Positions 18,344-27,466 of a DNA stretch of 64,000 nucleotides are shown one piece after another; position 1 is the stretch's first letter; each line of letters opens with the position of its first letter. The position numbers and the translations under genes are program-made. Below the pieces are notes generated by a model that saw only the letters and a list, made by a program, of their open reading frames with translations, searched no databases and was not told the origin of the DNA. The stretch covers positions 62,001 to 126,000 of the forward strand of contig NZ_PDWW01000001.1 of assembly GCF_010093445.1 (NCBI RefSeq), in the 5' to 3' direction. The stretch is from Pseudoxanthomonas japonensis. Its GTDB lineage: Bacteria > Pseudomonadota > Gammaproteobacteria > Xanthomonadales > Xanthomonadaceae.

Positions 18344-19487
18344 CCACCTCGGCGTTCCCGAATCCGACCTGCTCGCCGGCGGCGCGCTGTGGACCGCGCG
18401 CGAGATCGAGCAGCAGCCTGCGATGCTGGAACGCACGCACGCGCTGCTCGCCGGCCTGCAGGCGCAGATCGACGCGTTCGCCGGTCCCGTCGCGCAGGAT
18501 CCGCGTGCGCGGGTGATCCTGACCGGCGCCGGCACGTCGGCCTACATCGGCCAGTGCCTGGCGCCGCTGCTCGACCGCCACCTGCCGGCACGCGTCGACG
18601 CGGTGCCGACCACCGACATCGTCAGCGCTCCGCACCTCTACCTCGATCCGGCGCAGCCGCTGCTGCTGGTGTCGTTCGGCCGCTCGGGCAACAGTCCCGA
18701 GAGCCTGGCGACCGTCGCGCTGGTCGAGTCCATCGTCCGCGACGTGCGCCACCTCGTGGTCACCTGCAATCCCGAAGGCGCGCTCGGTCGTGCCCCCGCA
18801 CGCCAGCTGCTGACCCTGCAGCTGCCCGAAGAAACGCACGACGCCAGCTTCGCCATGACCTCCAGCTTCAGCTGCATGATGTACGCCACGCTCGCCGCGC
18901 TCGTCGGTACGACGCAGCTGGCGCCGCGCATCCAGCCGATCAGTCGCGCGACCGCGCAGGTCATCGACCGTGCCTGTCCGACCACGCAGGCGCTGGCGCT
19001 CGCCGGCTACGAGCGGGTCGTCTATCTCGGCAGCGGGGTGATGCAGGGCCTGGCGCGCGAAGCGGCACTCAAGCTGGGTGAGCTCAGCAACGGCGCCATC
19101 GCGACCTGCTACGACTCGCCCCTCGGCTTCCGCCACGGCCCCAAGACGTTCCTGCAGGCACGCACGCTGGTTGTCGTCTTCGTCTCCAACGATCCGCTGA
19201 CGCGCCAGTACGACCACGACCTGATCGATGAACTGCGCGGCGACCGCGTCGCCGGCCGCGTCATCGAGGTCAGCGCGCAGCCGCGCGCCGACGCTGCGGC
19301 CGACACCATGGCCGTGCCGCTGCTCGCCGATGCCGCGGACGTCGACCTGCTGTGGCCCTACGTGGCCGTCGCCCAGATGTTCGCCTTCCACGTATCGCGT
19401 GCGCTCGGACTGTCTCCCGACAATCCGAACAAGCAGGGCACGGTAAACCGTGTCGTGCAGGGCGTCCGCCTGCATTCCGTGCCATGA
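18330..19487 (+). CDS. agaS: SIS-domain D-galactosamine-6-phosphate deaminase/isomerase
   Basis: A 385-residue protein with two SIS domains (ARVILTGAGTSAYIGQCLAPLL and YERVVYLGSGVMQGLAREAALKLGEL). The sugar-phosphate-binding Ser stretch LLLVSFGRSGNSPES and the family GFRHGPKTFL motif are present. AgaS converts galactosamine-6-phosphate to tagatose-6-phosphate and ammonia. I chose the ATG at 18330 (MNTPDHLG...GALWTAREI) because AgaS proteins begin in this way; an ATG at 18315 would add five residues. The start is inside kbaZ and the stop overlaps the kinase start (ATGA), so translation is coupled through the operon. Confidence 0.9.
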   Translation: MNTPDHLGVPESDLLAGGALWTAREIEQQPAMLERTHALLAGLQAQIDAFAGPVAQDPRARVILTGAGTSAYIGQCLAPLLDRHLPARVDAVPTTDIVSAPHLYLDPAQPLLLVSFGRSGNSPESLATVALVESIVRDVRHLVVTCNPEGALGRAPARQLLTLQLPEETHDASFAMTSSFSCMMYATLAALVGTTQLAPRIQPISRATAQVIDRACPTTQALALAGYERVVYLGSGVMQGLAREAALKLGELSNGAIATCYDSPLGFRHGPKTFLQARTLVVVFVSNDPLTRQYDHDLIDELRGDRVAGRVIEVSAQPRADAAADTMAVPLLADAADVDLLWPYVAVAQMFAFHVSRALGLSPDNPNKQGTVNRVVQGVRLHSVP

Positions 19488-20437
19488 CACGAGGCCTCTA
19501 CCTCGGCGTCGACGGCGGCGGCACCAAGACGCGGTTCGCGTTGATGGACGACGACGGCGTGCTGGTGGGCGAAGCGCAGACCGGCACGACGTACCACCCG
19601 GAAGTCGGCCTGGACGGCGTCGGCAGGATCCTGGCCGACGGCATCGCCACCGTGCTGGCGCAGGCCGGCGAGCAGGACACGCACGCCATCGCGTACGCCT
19701 TCTTCGGGCTGCCCGCACACGGCGAGGATACGCAGGCCACCGCGCGCCTGGATGCGATCCCGGCGCAGGTGCTCGGCCACGACCGCTACCGCTGCGACAA
19801 CGACATGGTGTGCGGCTGGGCCGGGTCGCTGGCCTGCGGCGACGGCATCAACATCGTCGCCGGCACCGGCTCGATCGGCTACGGCCAGCGGCAGGGCGTG
19901 GATGCGCGCGGCGGCGGCTGGGGCGAAGCCTTCTCGGATGAAGGCTCCGCCTACTGGATCGCGGTGCAGGGCCTCAACGCCTATTCCAGGATGAGCGACG
20001 GACGCCTGCCGAAAGGCCCGCTGCATGCGCTGGTCAACGAACGCCTCGCGCTGGCCACCGACCTGGACCTGTGCGCGCGCATCTACGGCCCCGGCGTCGG
20101 CTCGCGCGCCGACATCGCGCAGCTGTCCCGCATCGTGGCCGAGGCGGCCCGGCAGGGCGACGCCGCCGCCGCCACGATCTACACCCGTGCCGGCGACGAG
20201 CTTGCCGGCATCGTCGTCGCCATCCGCGACCGCCTCGCCTTCGACGACGACGAAACCGTCGCCGTGTCGTACTCCGGTGGCGCCTTCAGTGCCGGCGATC
20301 TGCTGATGCAGCCCTTCACCGCCGCGCTGCACGCCGCGTCGTCGCAGTTCGAACTGCGCACGCCGCTGCACGAGCCCCACTACGGCGCCGCCCTCTACGC
20401 CCGCCTGCTCGCGCACCGGCACGCCGCAGCAGCCTGA
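19484..20437 (+). CDS. BadF/BadG-type ATPase, probable N-acetylhexosamine (GalNAc) kinase
   Basis: A 317-residue ASKHA-fold kinase. It opens with the phosphate-1 loop YLGVDGGGTKTRFALMD and has the second acidic segment CDNDMVCGWAGSLACGDGINIVAGTGSIGYG and the GGGWGEAFSDEGSAYWIA stretch that bacterial and animal N-acetylglucosamine kinases of this family share. Its position after kbaZ and agaS suggests that it phosphorylates GalNAc at C6 to start the pathway. GlcNAc or another hexosamine is possible. The start ATG overlaps the agaS stop. It is the last gene of the operon; a hairpin follows 33 bp on. Confidence 0.82.
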   Translation: MTRGLYLGVDGGGTKTRFALMDDDGVLVGEAQTGTTYHPEVGLDGVGRILADGIATVLAQAGEQDTHAIAYAFFGLPAHGEDTQATARLDAIPAQVLGHDRYRCDNDMVCGWAGSLACGDGINIVAGTGSIGYGQRQGVDARGGGWGEAFSDEGSAYWIAVQGLNAYSRMSDGRLPKGPLHALVNERLALATDLDLCARIYGPGVGSRADIAQLSRIVAEAARQGDAAAATIYTRAGDELAGIVVAIRDRLAFDDDETVAVSYSGGAFSAGDLLMQPFTAALHAASSQFELRTPLHEPHYGAALYARLLAHRHAAAA

Positions 20438-20469
20438 CGGCCGCCGCCACCCATCGCCACCAACGCCTC

Positions 20470-20496
20470 GCCCCGCCATCGCCGTGATGGCAGGGC
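20470..20496 (+). terminator. Hairpin after the aga-type operon
   Basis: GCCC-c-GCCATC pairs with GATGGC-a-GGGC around a five-base loop, with one internal C/A mismatch. It lies 33 bp past the kinase stop. There is no U-tract, so termination is only suggested. The rest of 20497-20691 holds no gene I can support. Confidence 0.4.
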
Positions 20497-20691
20497 GGCG
20501 ATGCCTGCGCGCGCGGCCGGCATGCGCTGACTTGGGCCCCGGCGACGCACGCAGGACCACGTCGCCTCCGTTCGTCCGACGCCTCCCGATGGGGTGGCTG
20601 GACGCGGCCGCCCCCGCCTGTCCGGCGCGTGTCCGCTGGGGATGCGTTTCTTCGCATACCACCCCATCGCCCACACCAAGAGCCGCACGCC

Positions 20692-21945
20692 ATGCGCCGC
20701 ACACCACTGACACTCGCCCTCGCCACCGCACTGGTCGTCGCGCTGCCCGCAAGCAGCGCTCCCCCGGCCGGTCCGGAAACGCAGGTGTGGATCGACGTCG
20801 CCACCCATTCGATGGCCGGCATGCCCGACATGGGCATGCTTGGCGGGCTGGCCGGGAAGATGATGGGCGGCGGGAAAGGTCCCCAGGGCTATCCGCAGTC
20901 GCGCAACATTCCCGCCACCCAGGGGCACGTCCTCGATATCGCGATGCACAACCGCCTCAAGCCGGGCGTGCCCGCGGAACAGGCGGTGCCGGCCGGGCTC
21001 GGCGTCGGCAAATCCCTGTCGTTGCTGCCGCCTCCGCCCGGCAAGGAGGTAGAGGAACGCAAAGAGCACGAGATGCACGACATCGAAGTGACCATCCGCC
21101 AGTACTGGGGCTGCGGCGCCACCGTGCGGCCCGGCCAGCCGAAGGTGATGACGCTGAAGGTCAGGAACGGCCAGTTCCAGCAGGACGGCTCCATCGCGCC
21201 CGGGCTGTTCGTTCCCGACCGGGACATCGACGTCAATCCCAGCTATGCGCTGTGGCCCAACCTGAAGAACAACAAGCGCGTCGGCGAACGCTCGTCGATG
21301 GTCGGCCAGCACCGCATCACCGGTGATGGCGTACCGGCCTCGCTGCAGTTCGAGCTGGGGCAGAACGCGGACTTCCTGCCGAAGATCGCACTGCAGACGC
21401 GTGGCGAACTGACCGACAGCATCGGGCTGAGCTGGCAACCGGTGGATCGCGCGAAAGCCTACTTCCTCAATGCGATCGCGATGCAGGACGAACGCAACTT
21501 CACCGTATGGAGCAGCGCCGAAGTGCCCGGGGCCGGCCATGAACTGGTGAACTACCTGACCGGCTCGTACATCGACAAGTGGCTGAAGCAGAAAGTGCTG
21601 CTGCCGCCTGGCACGACGACCTGCGCGATTCCGCAGGGCATCTTCAAGACCACCGCCAAGGGCGGTGAGCAGGGCGGCTTCGCCTCGCTCAACATGATCG
21701 CCTACGGCCCCGAGACCAACCTCACCTGGCCGCCGAAGCCCGCGGACCCGAAGCAGCCGTGGGATCCGGAATGGAACGTGCGCGTGCGCACCAAGGCCAC
21801 CACGGTGGCGATGCTGGGCATGGACTTCGGCGACATGGGCGGCATGCCTGCCGACGAGGGCGATGGCGACGGCAAGCGGGACCCGGAGAAGAAGGAAGAA
21901 GGCGGCGCGAAGAAACTGCTGCGCGGCCTGATGCGGAACTTCTGA
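20692..21945 (+). CDS. Exported protein of unknown function
   Basis: A 417-residue protein with a signal peptide (MRRTPLTLALATALVVALPASS, cleavage near SSA-PP). After the signal comes a Met/Gly-rich stretch (MAGMPDMGMLGGLAGKMMGGG). The body contains YWGCGATVRPGQPKV, a region of short beta segments including TDSIGLSWQPVDRAKAYFLNAIAMQ (resembling a fibronectin-like strand pattern), and a second acidic Met/Gly-rich tail (MLGMDFGDMGGMPADEGDGDG) before a basic end. I recognise no enzyme motif. Two more exported proteins follow on the same strand within 55 bp gaps, suggesting one operon. The ATG at 20692 is chosen because it starts the signal peptide. Confidence 0.75.
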   Translation: MRRTPLTLALATALVVALPASSAPPAGPETQVWIDVATHSMAGMPDMGMLGGLAGKMMGGGKGPQGYPQSRNIPATQGHVLDIAMHNRLKPGVPAEQAVPAGLGVGKSLSLLPPPPGKEVEERKEHEMHDIEVTIRQYWGCGATVRPGQPKVMTLKVRNGQFQQDGSIAPGLFVPDRDIDVNPSYALWPNLKNNKRVGERSSMVGQHRITGDGVPASLQFELGQNADFLPKIALQTRGELTDSIGLSWQPVDRAKAYFLNAIAMQDERNFTVWSSAEVPGAGHELVNYLTGSYIDKWLKQKVLLPPGTTTCAIPQGIFKTTAKGGEQGGFASLNMIAYGPETNLTWPPKPADPKQPWDPEWNVRVRTKATTVAMLGMDFGDMGGMPADEGDGDGKRDPEKKEEGGAKKLLRGLMRNF

Positions 21946-21998
21946 CCCCCGTCGCGGGCAAGCCGCGTGCCTGCCCGCACTGCCATGGATGACGCCCG

Positions 21999-22847
21999 AT
22001 GAAACCCGTCTCGCTGCTGTTGTTCGTGCTCGCCGCGCTCTGGTACACGCCAAGCGCGCGTGCCGCCGATCCCTGTCCGCAGCTGCGCACGCAACTGGCG
22101 TCGACCGACATCGCCACGCGCATCGCGGCGGTCGCCTGCCAGGAAAACCACGCCTGGTTCCGCCCCTTCATCGATGCCGACGGCCGTGCCGGCGGACAGG
22201 CGGTGTACGAGGCCGAGAACGATGCGCTGGCCGACGGTGCGCCGGCGTGGCGCAAGGTAGCCGCGTACTGGAATGGAAGTGGACTCGGCAGCGGCTGCGG
22301 CAATGCGGGCGCGGCCTGCCGCAGCTTCGTGGTCGACATGCCGTGGTCGGCCGCGTTCGTGTCGTGGGTGATGCGGCAGGCGCGCGTGCCGGGCTTCAGT
22401 GCCTCGTCCCGCCATGTGGACTACGTGCGTGCGGCACGCCGTGCGTCGCCAACGGCGCCTTACCGGTTGGTAGCACCGGATGAGGCGACGCCTGCGGCCG
22501 GCGACCTGCTCTGCTACGTGAGGGCGCAGTCGCGGACGCTCGGGTATCCGGGCCTGCTCGACATCCTCGATGCCGGCGACGGTCTGCCGATGCATTGCGA
22601 CATCGTGGTCGCCACGCAGGACGGCATCGCGTGGCTGGTCGGCGGCAACGTGCAGCAGACCGTCGCACTGCGAATGCTGCGGCTGGATGAGACGGGCCGC
22701 TTTGCCGACCTGCCCACGCGCAGCGGCGGCGATGCACCGTGCAGTCCCGATGTGCCCGCGCACTGCAACCTCAACCGGCAGGACTGGGCGGCGCTGCTGA
22801 AGCTCACCGCCGACGTGCCGGCGTCACTGCTGGCCGCACGGCCCTGA
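21999..22847 (+). CDS. Exported DUF2272-like protein
   Basis: A 282-residue protein with a signal peptide (MKPVSLLLFVLAALWYTPSARAA). The core fits the DUF2272 pattern: PWSAAFVSWVMRQARVPGFSASSRHVDYVRAA, then PAAGDLLCYVRA, MHCDIVVATQDGIAWLVGGNVQQTVALRML. The order Cys/Ser-Ala-Phe...His...GDL...HCDIV...GGN recalls NlpC/CHAP-type papain-fold domains in which a conserved His and polar residues line a cleft, but the nucleophile Cys is not evident at PWSAAF. It is likely periplasmic and may act on peptidoglycan or a peptide; this is inference. It is 53 bp after one unknown exported protein and 46 bp before another. Confidence 0.72.
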   Translation: MKPVSLLLFVLAALWYTPSARAADPCPQLRTQLASTDIATRIAAVACQENHAWFRPFIDADGRAGGQAVYEAENDALADGAPAWRKVAAYWNGSGLGSGCGNAGAACRSFVVDMPWSAAFVSWVMRQARVPGFSASSRHVDYVRAARRASPTAPYRLVAPDEATPAAGDLLCYVRAQSRTLGYPGLLDILDAGDGLPMHCDIVVATQDGIAWLVGGNVQQTVALRMLRLDETGRFADLPTRSGGDAPCSPDVPAHCNLNRQDWAALLKLTADVPASLLAARP

Positions 22848-22893
22848 TCGCAGTGGACGGCCGCTGCACACCGACTTCACCGGAGAATCGCAC

Positions 22894-24564
22894 TTGACGC
22901 ATTCGAAGCCCGTTCGCTGGTCAGCATTTCCCGCGCTTGCCGGGCTGCTCCTGTCGCTCGCGTCATGCACGCAAGGCGACGGAGGCCAGGCGACGACAGC
23001 GCCCGTCGAGAGCAGAACGCCGACGAAGGCGCAGCTCGACAAGTTCATGGCCGAAGGGCCAGAACCTTCGTTGCAGGCGTTGCGTCCGCTCGACTATTGG
23101 CTGCACTACCGGCTGATGCAGGCTACCGGCGTCGAAGAGGCGCTGGGCGGCGAGGCGCAGGCGGTAGCCGCGCTCAAGGCGCTGGCCGAGGACTACGAAC
23201 GCCAGGCCCGCGGCACGCAGGCCCAAGTCCCGAAAATGATCCCCGCCGCTTTCACTGGCGAGGGCATGTCCAGTGGCTTCCTGGGCCTGGGCATGGGCAC
23301 CTTCGGCGGGTTCATGACGGGTGGACTGTTGTCCGGCATGGTCGCCGGTGCCTCCGACGACAAACTGGCCGAACTGGCGAAGGAAGGACCCATCCAGTTG
23401 GGCGGCAAGGAAGGTGGTGCGCAGGTCACCATCGGGTCGGACGGCAGCATCAGCCAGGAGTACACCTACGACGGCAAGATCGACGACGGCCTGACAGGCA
23501 AGATCAAGATGAAGATGAAGATGGATGCTTGCCCGGACGCGCAGGGCAAGATCACCGTGGTGTCGGACATCGACTCGTCTGTGCGCGTCACCGGCAAGGA
23601 GGGCACCGGTGGGTACGTGCACTCGCGCTTCGTTTACGAACGCTGGCTGGACGACGACGCACAGCTGATACAGGGTCCCGATGGATCGTCTTCGCGCATG
23701 GACCTGAAGATGGGCGGTTATGAGAACTACGCGTCGCAGCACGTCGACATCAGCGCCGGCTGGTCGCGCGGTGGTCGCGAGACCTTCGAGAACCGGGGGG
23801 AACAGGGTTTCAGCATCTTCCGGCCCGACGAAGTGCGGCGCACGCAGCAACTGATGCAGGGCGCGCAGCTGATCCAGACCCTGTTCGCCGAGATGTTGCT
23901 GCGCGGCTCAGGCAAGCAGGCGCCCTGGGAAAGTGGCCGGTGCGTAGAGCTGAAACCCACCAGCACCCCCGCCAAGCGCAAAGGCGCCAAGCCCTCGACC
24001 CACTACGAGGTGGAGGCCGCGCCGCGCGCGAAGTCCGACGGCGCACCGGCGGGCGGCACCGTGACGGCCACGCTGAGCGGTGGCGCCAGCCTGCAGCCGT
24101 CCGGCGGCAAGGTGCCGGCCGATGCGAAATACGCGTACGCAGGTCCCGACAAGAAGAACGAGGAGGCCACCATCAAGTTCGAGGCCCGAAGCAAGCGAGG
24201 CGTGGGCCGCGCCACGCTGGAATTCGATACCAAACGACCGCAGGCCTACACCGCGGCGGGCGGACTCGATGCCTTCCATGGCACCGGCACGATCTGCAAC
24301 CTCGCCGAGACCTTCACCATCAGCGGCGGCGGCAACACGGTGACGTTCACGCCCCAGAACGATCAGGCCGGTTCGTACAGCTACCAGGGCAACATGGGCG
24401 GCATCGGCGTGTACGGCAGCGGCACCTATTCCGTGTCGGCCGACGAGAAGGGCGGCACGATGACCGGCTCCGGCAATGGCTGCGTGAAAACGCCGATGGG
24501 CACGCGCTGCAACAACGGCACCGAACGGTACACGCTGACGCCCATCGCGCCCTGTGCGGAATAG
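22894..24564 (+). CDS. Putative lipoprotein of unknown function with Gly-rich segment
   Basis: A 556-residue protein beginning at a TTG codon with a GGAGA site eight bases upstream. The signal ends in a lipobox (LLLSLASC), so it is probably lipidated. A helical N-terminal part is followed by a Gly/Met-rich hydrophobic segment (MSSGFLGLGMGTFGGFMTGGLLSGMVAG) and a long beta-rich region. It ends with a Gly- and Cys-containing domain (GTICNLAETFTISGGG, GNGCVKTPMGTRCNNG, APCAE) that may form disulfides. I do not recognise the family. It completes a run of three exported unknown genes and converges on the kinase gene 20 bp away. Confidence 0.72.
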   Translation: MTHSKPVRWSAFPALAGLLLSLASCTQGDGGQATTAPVESRTPTKAQLDKFMAEGPEPSLQALRPLDYWLHYRLMQATGVEEALGGEAQAVAALKALAEDYERQARGTQAQVPKMIPAAFTGEGMSSGFLGLGMGTFGGFMTGGLLSGMVAGASDDKLAELAKEGPIQLGGKEGGAQVTIGSDGSISQEYTYDGKIDDGLTGKIKMKMKMDACPDAQGKITVVSDIDSSVRVTGKEGTGGYVHSRFVYERWLDDDAQLIQGPDGSSSRMDLKMGGYENYASQHVDISAGWSRGGRETFENRGEQGFSIFRPDEVRRTQQLMQGAQLIQTLFAEMLLRGSGKQAPWESGRCVELKPTSTPAKRKGAKPSTHYEVEAAPRAKSDGAPAGGTVTATLSGGASLQPSGGKVPADAKYAYAGPDKKNEEATIKFEARSKRGVGRATLEFDTKRPQAYTAAGGLDAFHGTGTICNLAETFTISGGGNTVTFTPQNDQAGSYSYQGNMGGIGVYGSGTYSVSADEKGGTMTGSGNGCVKTPMGTRCNNGTERYTLTPIAPCAE

Positions 24565-24583
24565 CGGAAGGCCCTGCGGTGCG

Positions 24584-27466
24584 TCAGCCTTGCAGGCGCG
24601 ACGCCAGCGCTTCCGCGTCGACGCGGTTCCGCTCGGCGGGCAGCAACGCCTCGCGCATCACCGGCAATGCTTCGTCCAGTAGCCGACGTGCCTCCTTCCG
24701 GTCTCTGCGTGCGGCCGCATCGCCGGCCAGCGTCGCGCGCGCGATCGCCACATCGACATCGCTGGCGCTAGCCTGCAGCCGCCGGAGCGCCTCGCGCTGG
24801 TGCCGCTCGGCGGTGGCGGGATCGCCGCGCAGACGGTCGAGCGTGGCTTCGATGGCGAAGAAGTAACCGAACTGCTCGTGGTTGTCGGCAACGCCGCGCT
24901 GCGTCATGCGCGTGCGCAGTTCGGCCAGCAACGGCGCCGCGCGCGCGGCATCACGCGTGCGCAGATGCAGGTTCAGCTGGTCGCCCAGCACCTGCGCGTA
25001 CTCGTCGGAGTCCTCGCCATCCAGGCGCGCTGCGCGCGCGCGCAGATCCTCCAGCCGCGTCGCCGCCTCCTCGAAGCGGCCGTTCGCCACCAGCGCGCGC
25101 GCATGCACCCGTTCGATCGTGCGGCGGAACGTGTCCTCGGGCGACACCGCCGCCTCGTCCAGCCGCGCGACGCCTTGCGTGGAGCGCGCCAGCGCCGTCG
25201 CGTAGTCGCCATACATCAGGTTGATGGCGGTGAGGTTGGCGAGTGCCATGGCCAGATTGCGCGGACCCTCGCCCTGCTGGCTGGACAGGGCGTAGCTCCT
25301 GTCGGCGGCGTCGCGCGACTCACGGTAACGCCCCTGCCCCAGCAGCGCATCGGCCAGTGTCTGGTACAGCACCGTCGCACTGGTGCCGCCGTAACCGCCG
25401 GTCTTCTCCGCATCCGCGATCGCCTGCCGGACCACGCGCTCGGCCTCGGCCGCATTCCCTTCCAGCAACAGCCCGGACACCAGGCTGCGGACCAGCGTGC
25501 GCCGCACCGGCGAATCGACCGCGATGCCATGCGCGTCCGCGTACGCCAGACCTTCGCGACTGACCGACAACAGGCGTCGCCGGTCGTTCTGGAAGTTGGC
25601 CGCCGTGCTGATGTCGGAGTAGATGTCCAGCACCACGTCCACGGGTGGCGACGGCAGCCGCTTGGCGAAGGCGAGCGAGGATTCGGCCCGCTTCCTGCAC
25701 CACTCCAAGCCGTACTTCTCCACATGGCCCAGCGTCAGGTGCGCCATGGCGCGCAGTTGCTGTTCGGGATCATCCGGGGCGAAACGCTGGCGCAGGGCCA
25801 CGGCCTGTTCGGCCGCCGCCAGCGATTCGGCATTGCGCTCCAGATCGCCCAACTCGTCGGAGTAGGCCACCAGGTCGTCCGCCAACGCCAGTGCTTCCTC
25901 GCGCGTCTGCGGCGTCACGCCTTTCAGACCCGCCGCGAACAGCTTCACCGCCTGCTGGTCATCGCCGATCGAACGGTACAGCCGCCCGAGCATGCGCTGT
26001 ACCGGCTGCCGCACCTGCGGCTCGAGGCTGCGTCCGTCGAGCTTGGCGCGCGCCTGGTCGAGCAACTGGCGCACGCTGACTTCGGTGCTCATCGCCTGTT
26101 CGGGCGCTGCCGCCGCCAGCGTGTCGGCGAGGAAGGTCAGCGTAGCGCGCGCAGTCTCCGACTCACGCTCGGCGATGCGCGCCTGTGCGCGTGCTTCATG
26201 CGCCTGCCACAGCGCCACGCCGGTGCCGGCGAACAGTGCGACCACGACGATGCCGGCAGCGGTGGCGATTCCCCGGTTGCGGCGCAGCCACAGCCGCGCA
26301 CGATCGGTACGCGACAACGGCACCGCACTGATCGGACGGTCATCGAGCCATGCGCGCAGGTCGTTCGCCAGCACATCCGCGGAGGCATAGCGTGCTTCGG
26401 GATCGCGACGCAGGCAGGCTTGCACGACCTGCGCGAGGCTGCCACGCAGTGCGCGCGCCAGGGATGCGGGGCTGTGCCCGCCACGATGTGCGGCCTGCTC
26501 GTCGCTGGCCTGCGACGCCGCCCGTGTCAGCGGTTCGGGATCGCGGTCGAGCTGCTGCAGCTGGTGCGCCACCGGGGTTTCCCGCGTCACCCCGAACGGA
26601 TGCGCGCCCGACAGTAGCCGGTGCAGCACGACGCCCAGCTGCCACAGGTCGGTGGCGGTGGTGATCGGTGCATCGAGCAGTTGTTCCGGCGAGGCGTATT
26701 CGAACGTCAGTGCGCGATCGACGGTCACAGCGCGCGTGGTGTCGGCGAGTTCCTTGGCGATGCCGAAGTCGAGCAGCTTCACCCGGCCCTCGGCATCGAC
26801 CAGCAGGTTGGACGGCTTGAGGTCGCGATGCACCACCAGGTTGCGATGCGCGTGGCGCACGGCATCGACCACCTGCAGGAACAGCACGATGCGCTGGCGC
26901 AGGCCGAGTTGCCGCTCGTCGCACCAGCGGTCGATGGGCTGGCCATCCACCAGCTCCATGACGAACCAGGGGTCGCCTTCGCTGCTGATGCCGCCGTCCA
27001 GCAGGGTGGCGATGTTCGGGTGGCGCAACCGCGCCAGGATCTGCCGTTCGCGCAGGAAGCGCTCGCGCGCCGCCTGCGAATCGGTACCGGCACGGATCAG
27101 CTTCAACGCGGCGTGCTGCGTGTACGCCCCGTCGTCGCGGTCCACGCGGTACACCGCGCCCATGCCGCCGTGGCCGAGAATGCCGGTGATGCGCCACGGC
27201 CCGATGCTGCGGCCGACCAGCGCATCGCGCGCCACGTCGCCGTACTCGTCGCGGAAGGCCCGGCCCCACGCCAGCGCATCGCCGGCGAACGGCTCCGTGC
27301 AACTGGCGTCCGCCACCAGCAAGGCATCGACGGCACTGCGCAACCCGGGATCGTCGCGGCAGGCCTGCTCCAGCCAGGCCTCGCGCTCGGCGGGCGCGAT
27401 CTCGACGGCCTCGCGGAACAGGGCCAGGGCCTGCCGCCTGCGTTCGAGATCGCCTTGGTCGCTCAC
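24584..27466 (-). CDS. Membrane Ser/Thr protein kinase with C-terminal TPR-like repeats
   Basis: A 960-residue Hanks-type kinase. The kinase domain spans about residues 90-380: glycine loop GHGGMGAVYRV (98-108), Lys122 in ALKLI, HRDLKPSN with Asp215, DFG Asp233, and ASPEQL. A single transmembrane helix follows at about 398-420. The remaining 540 residues are helical repeats rich in Ala, Leu and Arg, consistent with TPRs and probably periplasmic. The GTG start overlaps the stop of the sigma-factor gene (GTGA), so the two are translationally coupled. This pairing matches the ECF43-type sigma/kinase arrangement, in which the kinase activates the sigma factor (known for Xanthomonas EcfK-PknS); the link here is inferred. 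Confidence 0.9.
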   Translation of the reverse strand: MSDQGDLERRRQALALFREAVEIAPAEREAWLEQACRDDPGLRSAVDALLVADASCTEPFAGDALAWGRAFRDEYGDVARDALVGRSIGPWRITGILGHGGMGAVYRVDRDDGAYTQHAALKLIRAGTDSQAARERFLRERQILARLRHPNIATLLDGGISSEGDPWFVMELVDGQPIDRWCDERQLGLRQRIVLFLQVVDAVRHAHRNLVVHRDLKPSNLLVDAEGRVKLLDFGIAKELADTTRAVTVDRALTFEYASPEQLLDAPITTATDLWQLGVVLHRLLSGAHPFGVTRETPVAHQLQQLDRDPEPLTRAASQASDEQAAHRGGHSPASLARALRGSLAQVVQACLRRDPEARYASADVLANDLRAWLDDRPISAVPLSRTDRARLWLRRNRGIATAAGIVVVALFAGTGVALWQAHEARAQARIAERESETARATLTFLADTLAAAAPEQAMSTEVSVRQLLDQARAKLDGRSLEPQVRQPVQRMLGRLYRSIGDDQQAVKLFAAGLKGVTPQTREEALALADDLVAYSDELGDLERNAESLAAAEQAVALRQRFAPDDPEQQLRAMAHLTLGHVEKYGLEWCRKRAESSLAFAKRLPSPPVDVVLDIYSDISTAANFQNDRRRLLSVSREGLAYADAHGIAVDSPVRRTLVRSLVSGLLLEGNAAEAERVVRQAIADAEKTGGYGGTSATVLYQTLADALLGQGRYRESRDAADRSYALSSQQGEGPRNLAMALANLTAINLMYGDYATALARSTQGVARLDEAAVSPEDTFRRTIERVHARALVANGRFEEAATRLEDLRARAARLDGEDSDEYAQVLGDQLNLHLRTRDAARAAPLLAELRTRMTQRGVADNHEQFGYFFAIEATLDRLRGDPATAERHQREALRRLQASASDVDVAIARATLAGDAAARRDRKEARRLLDEALPVMREALLPAERNRVDAEALASRLQG

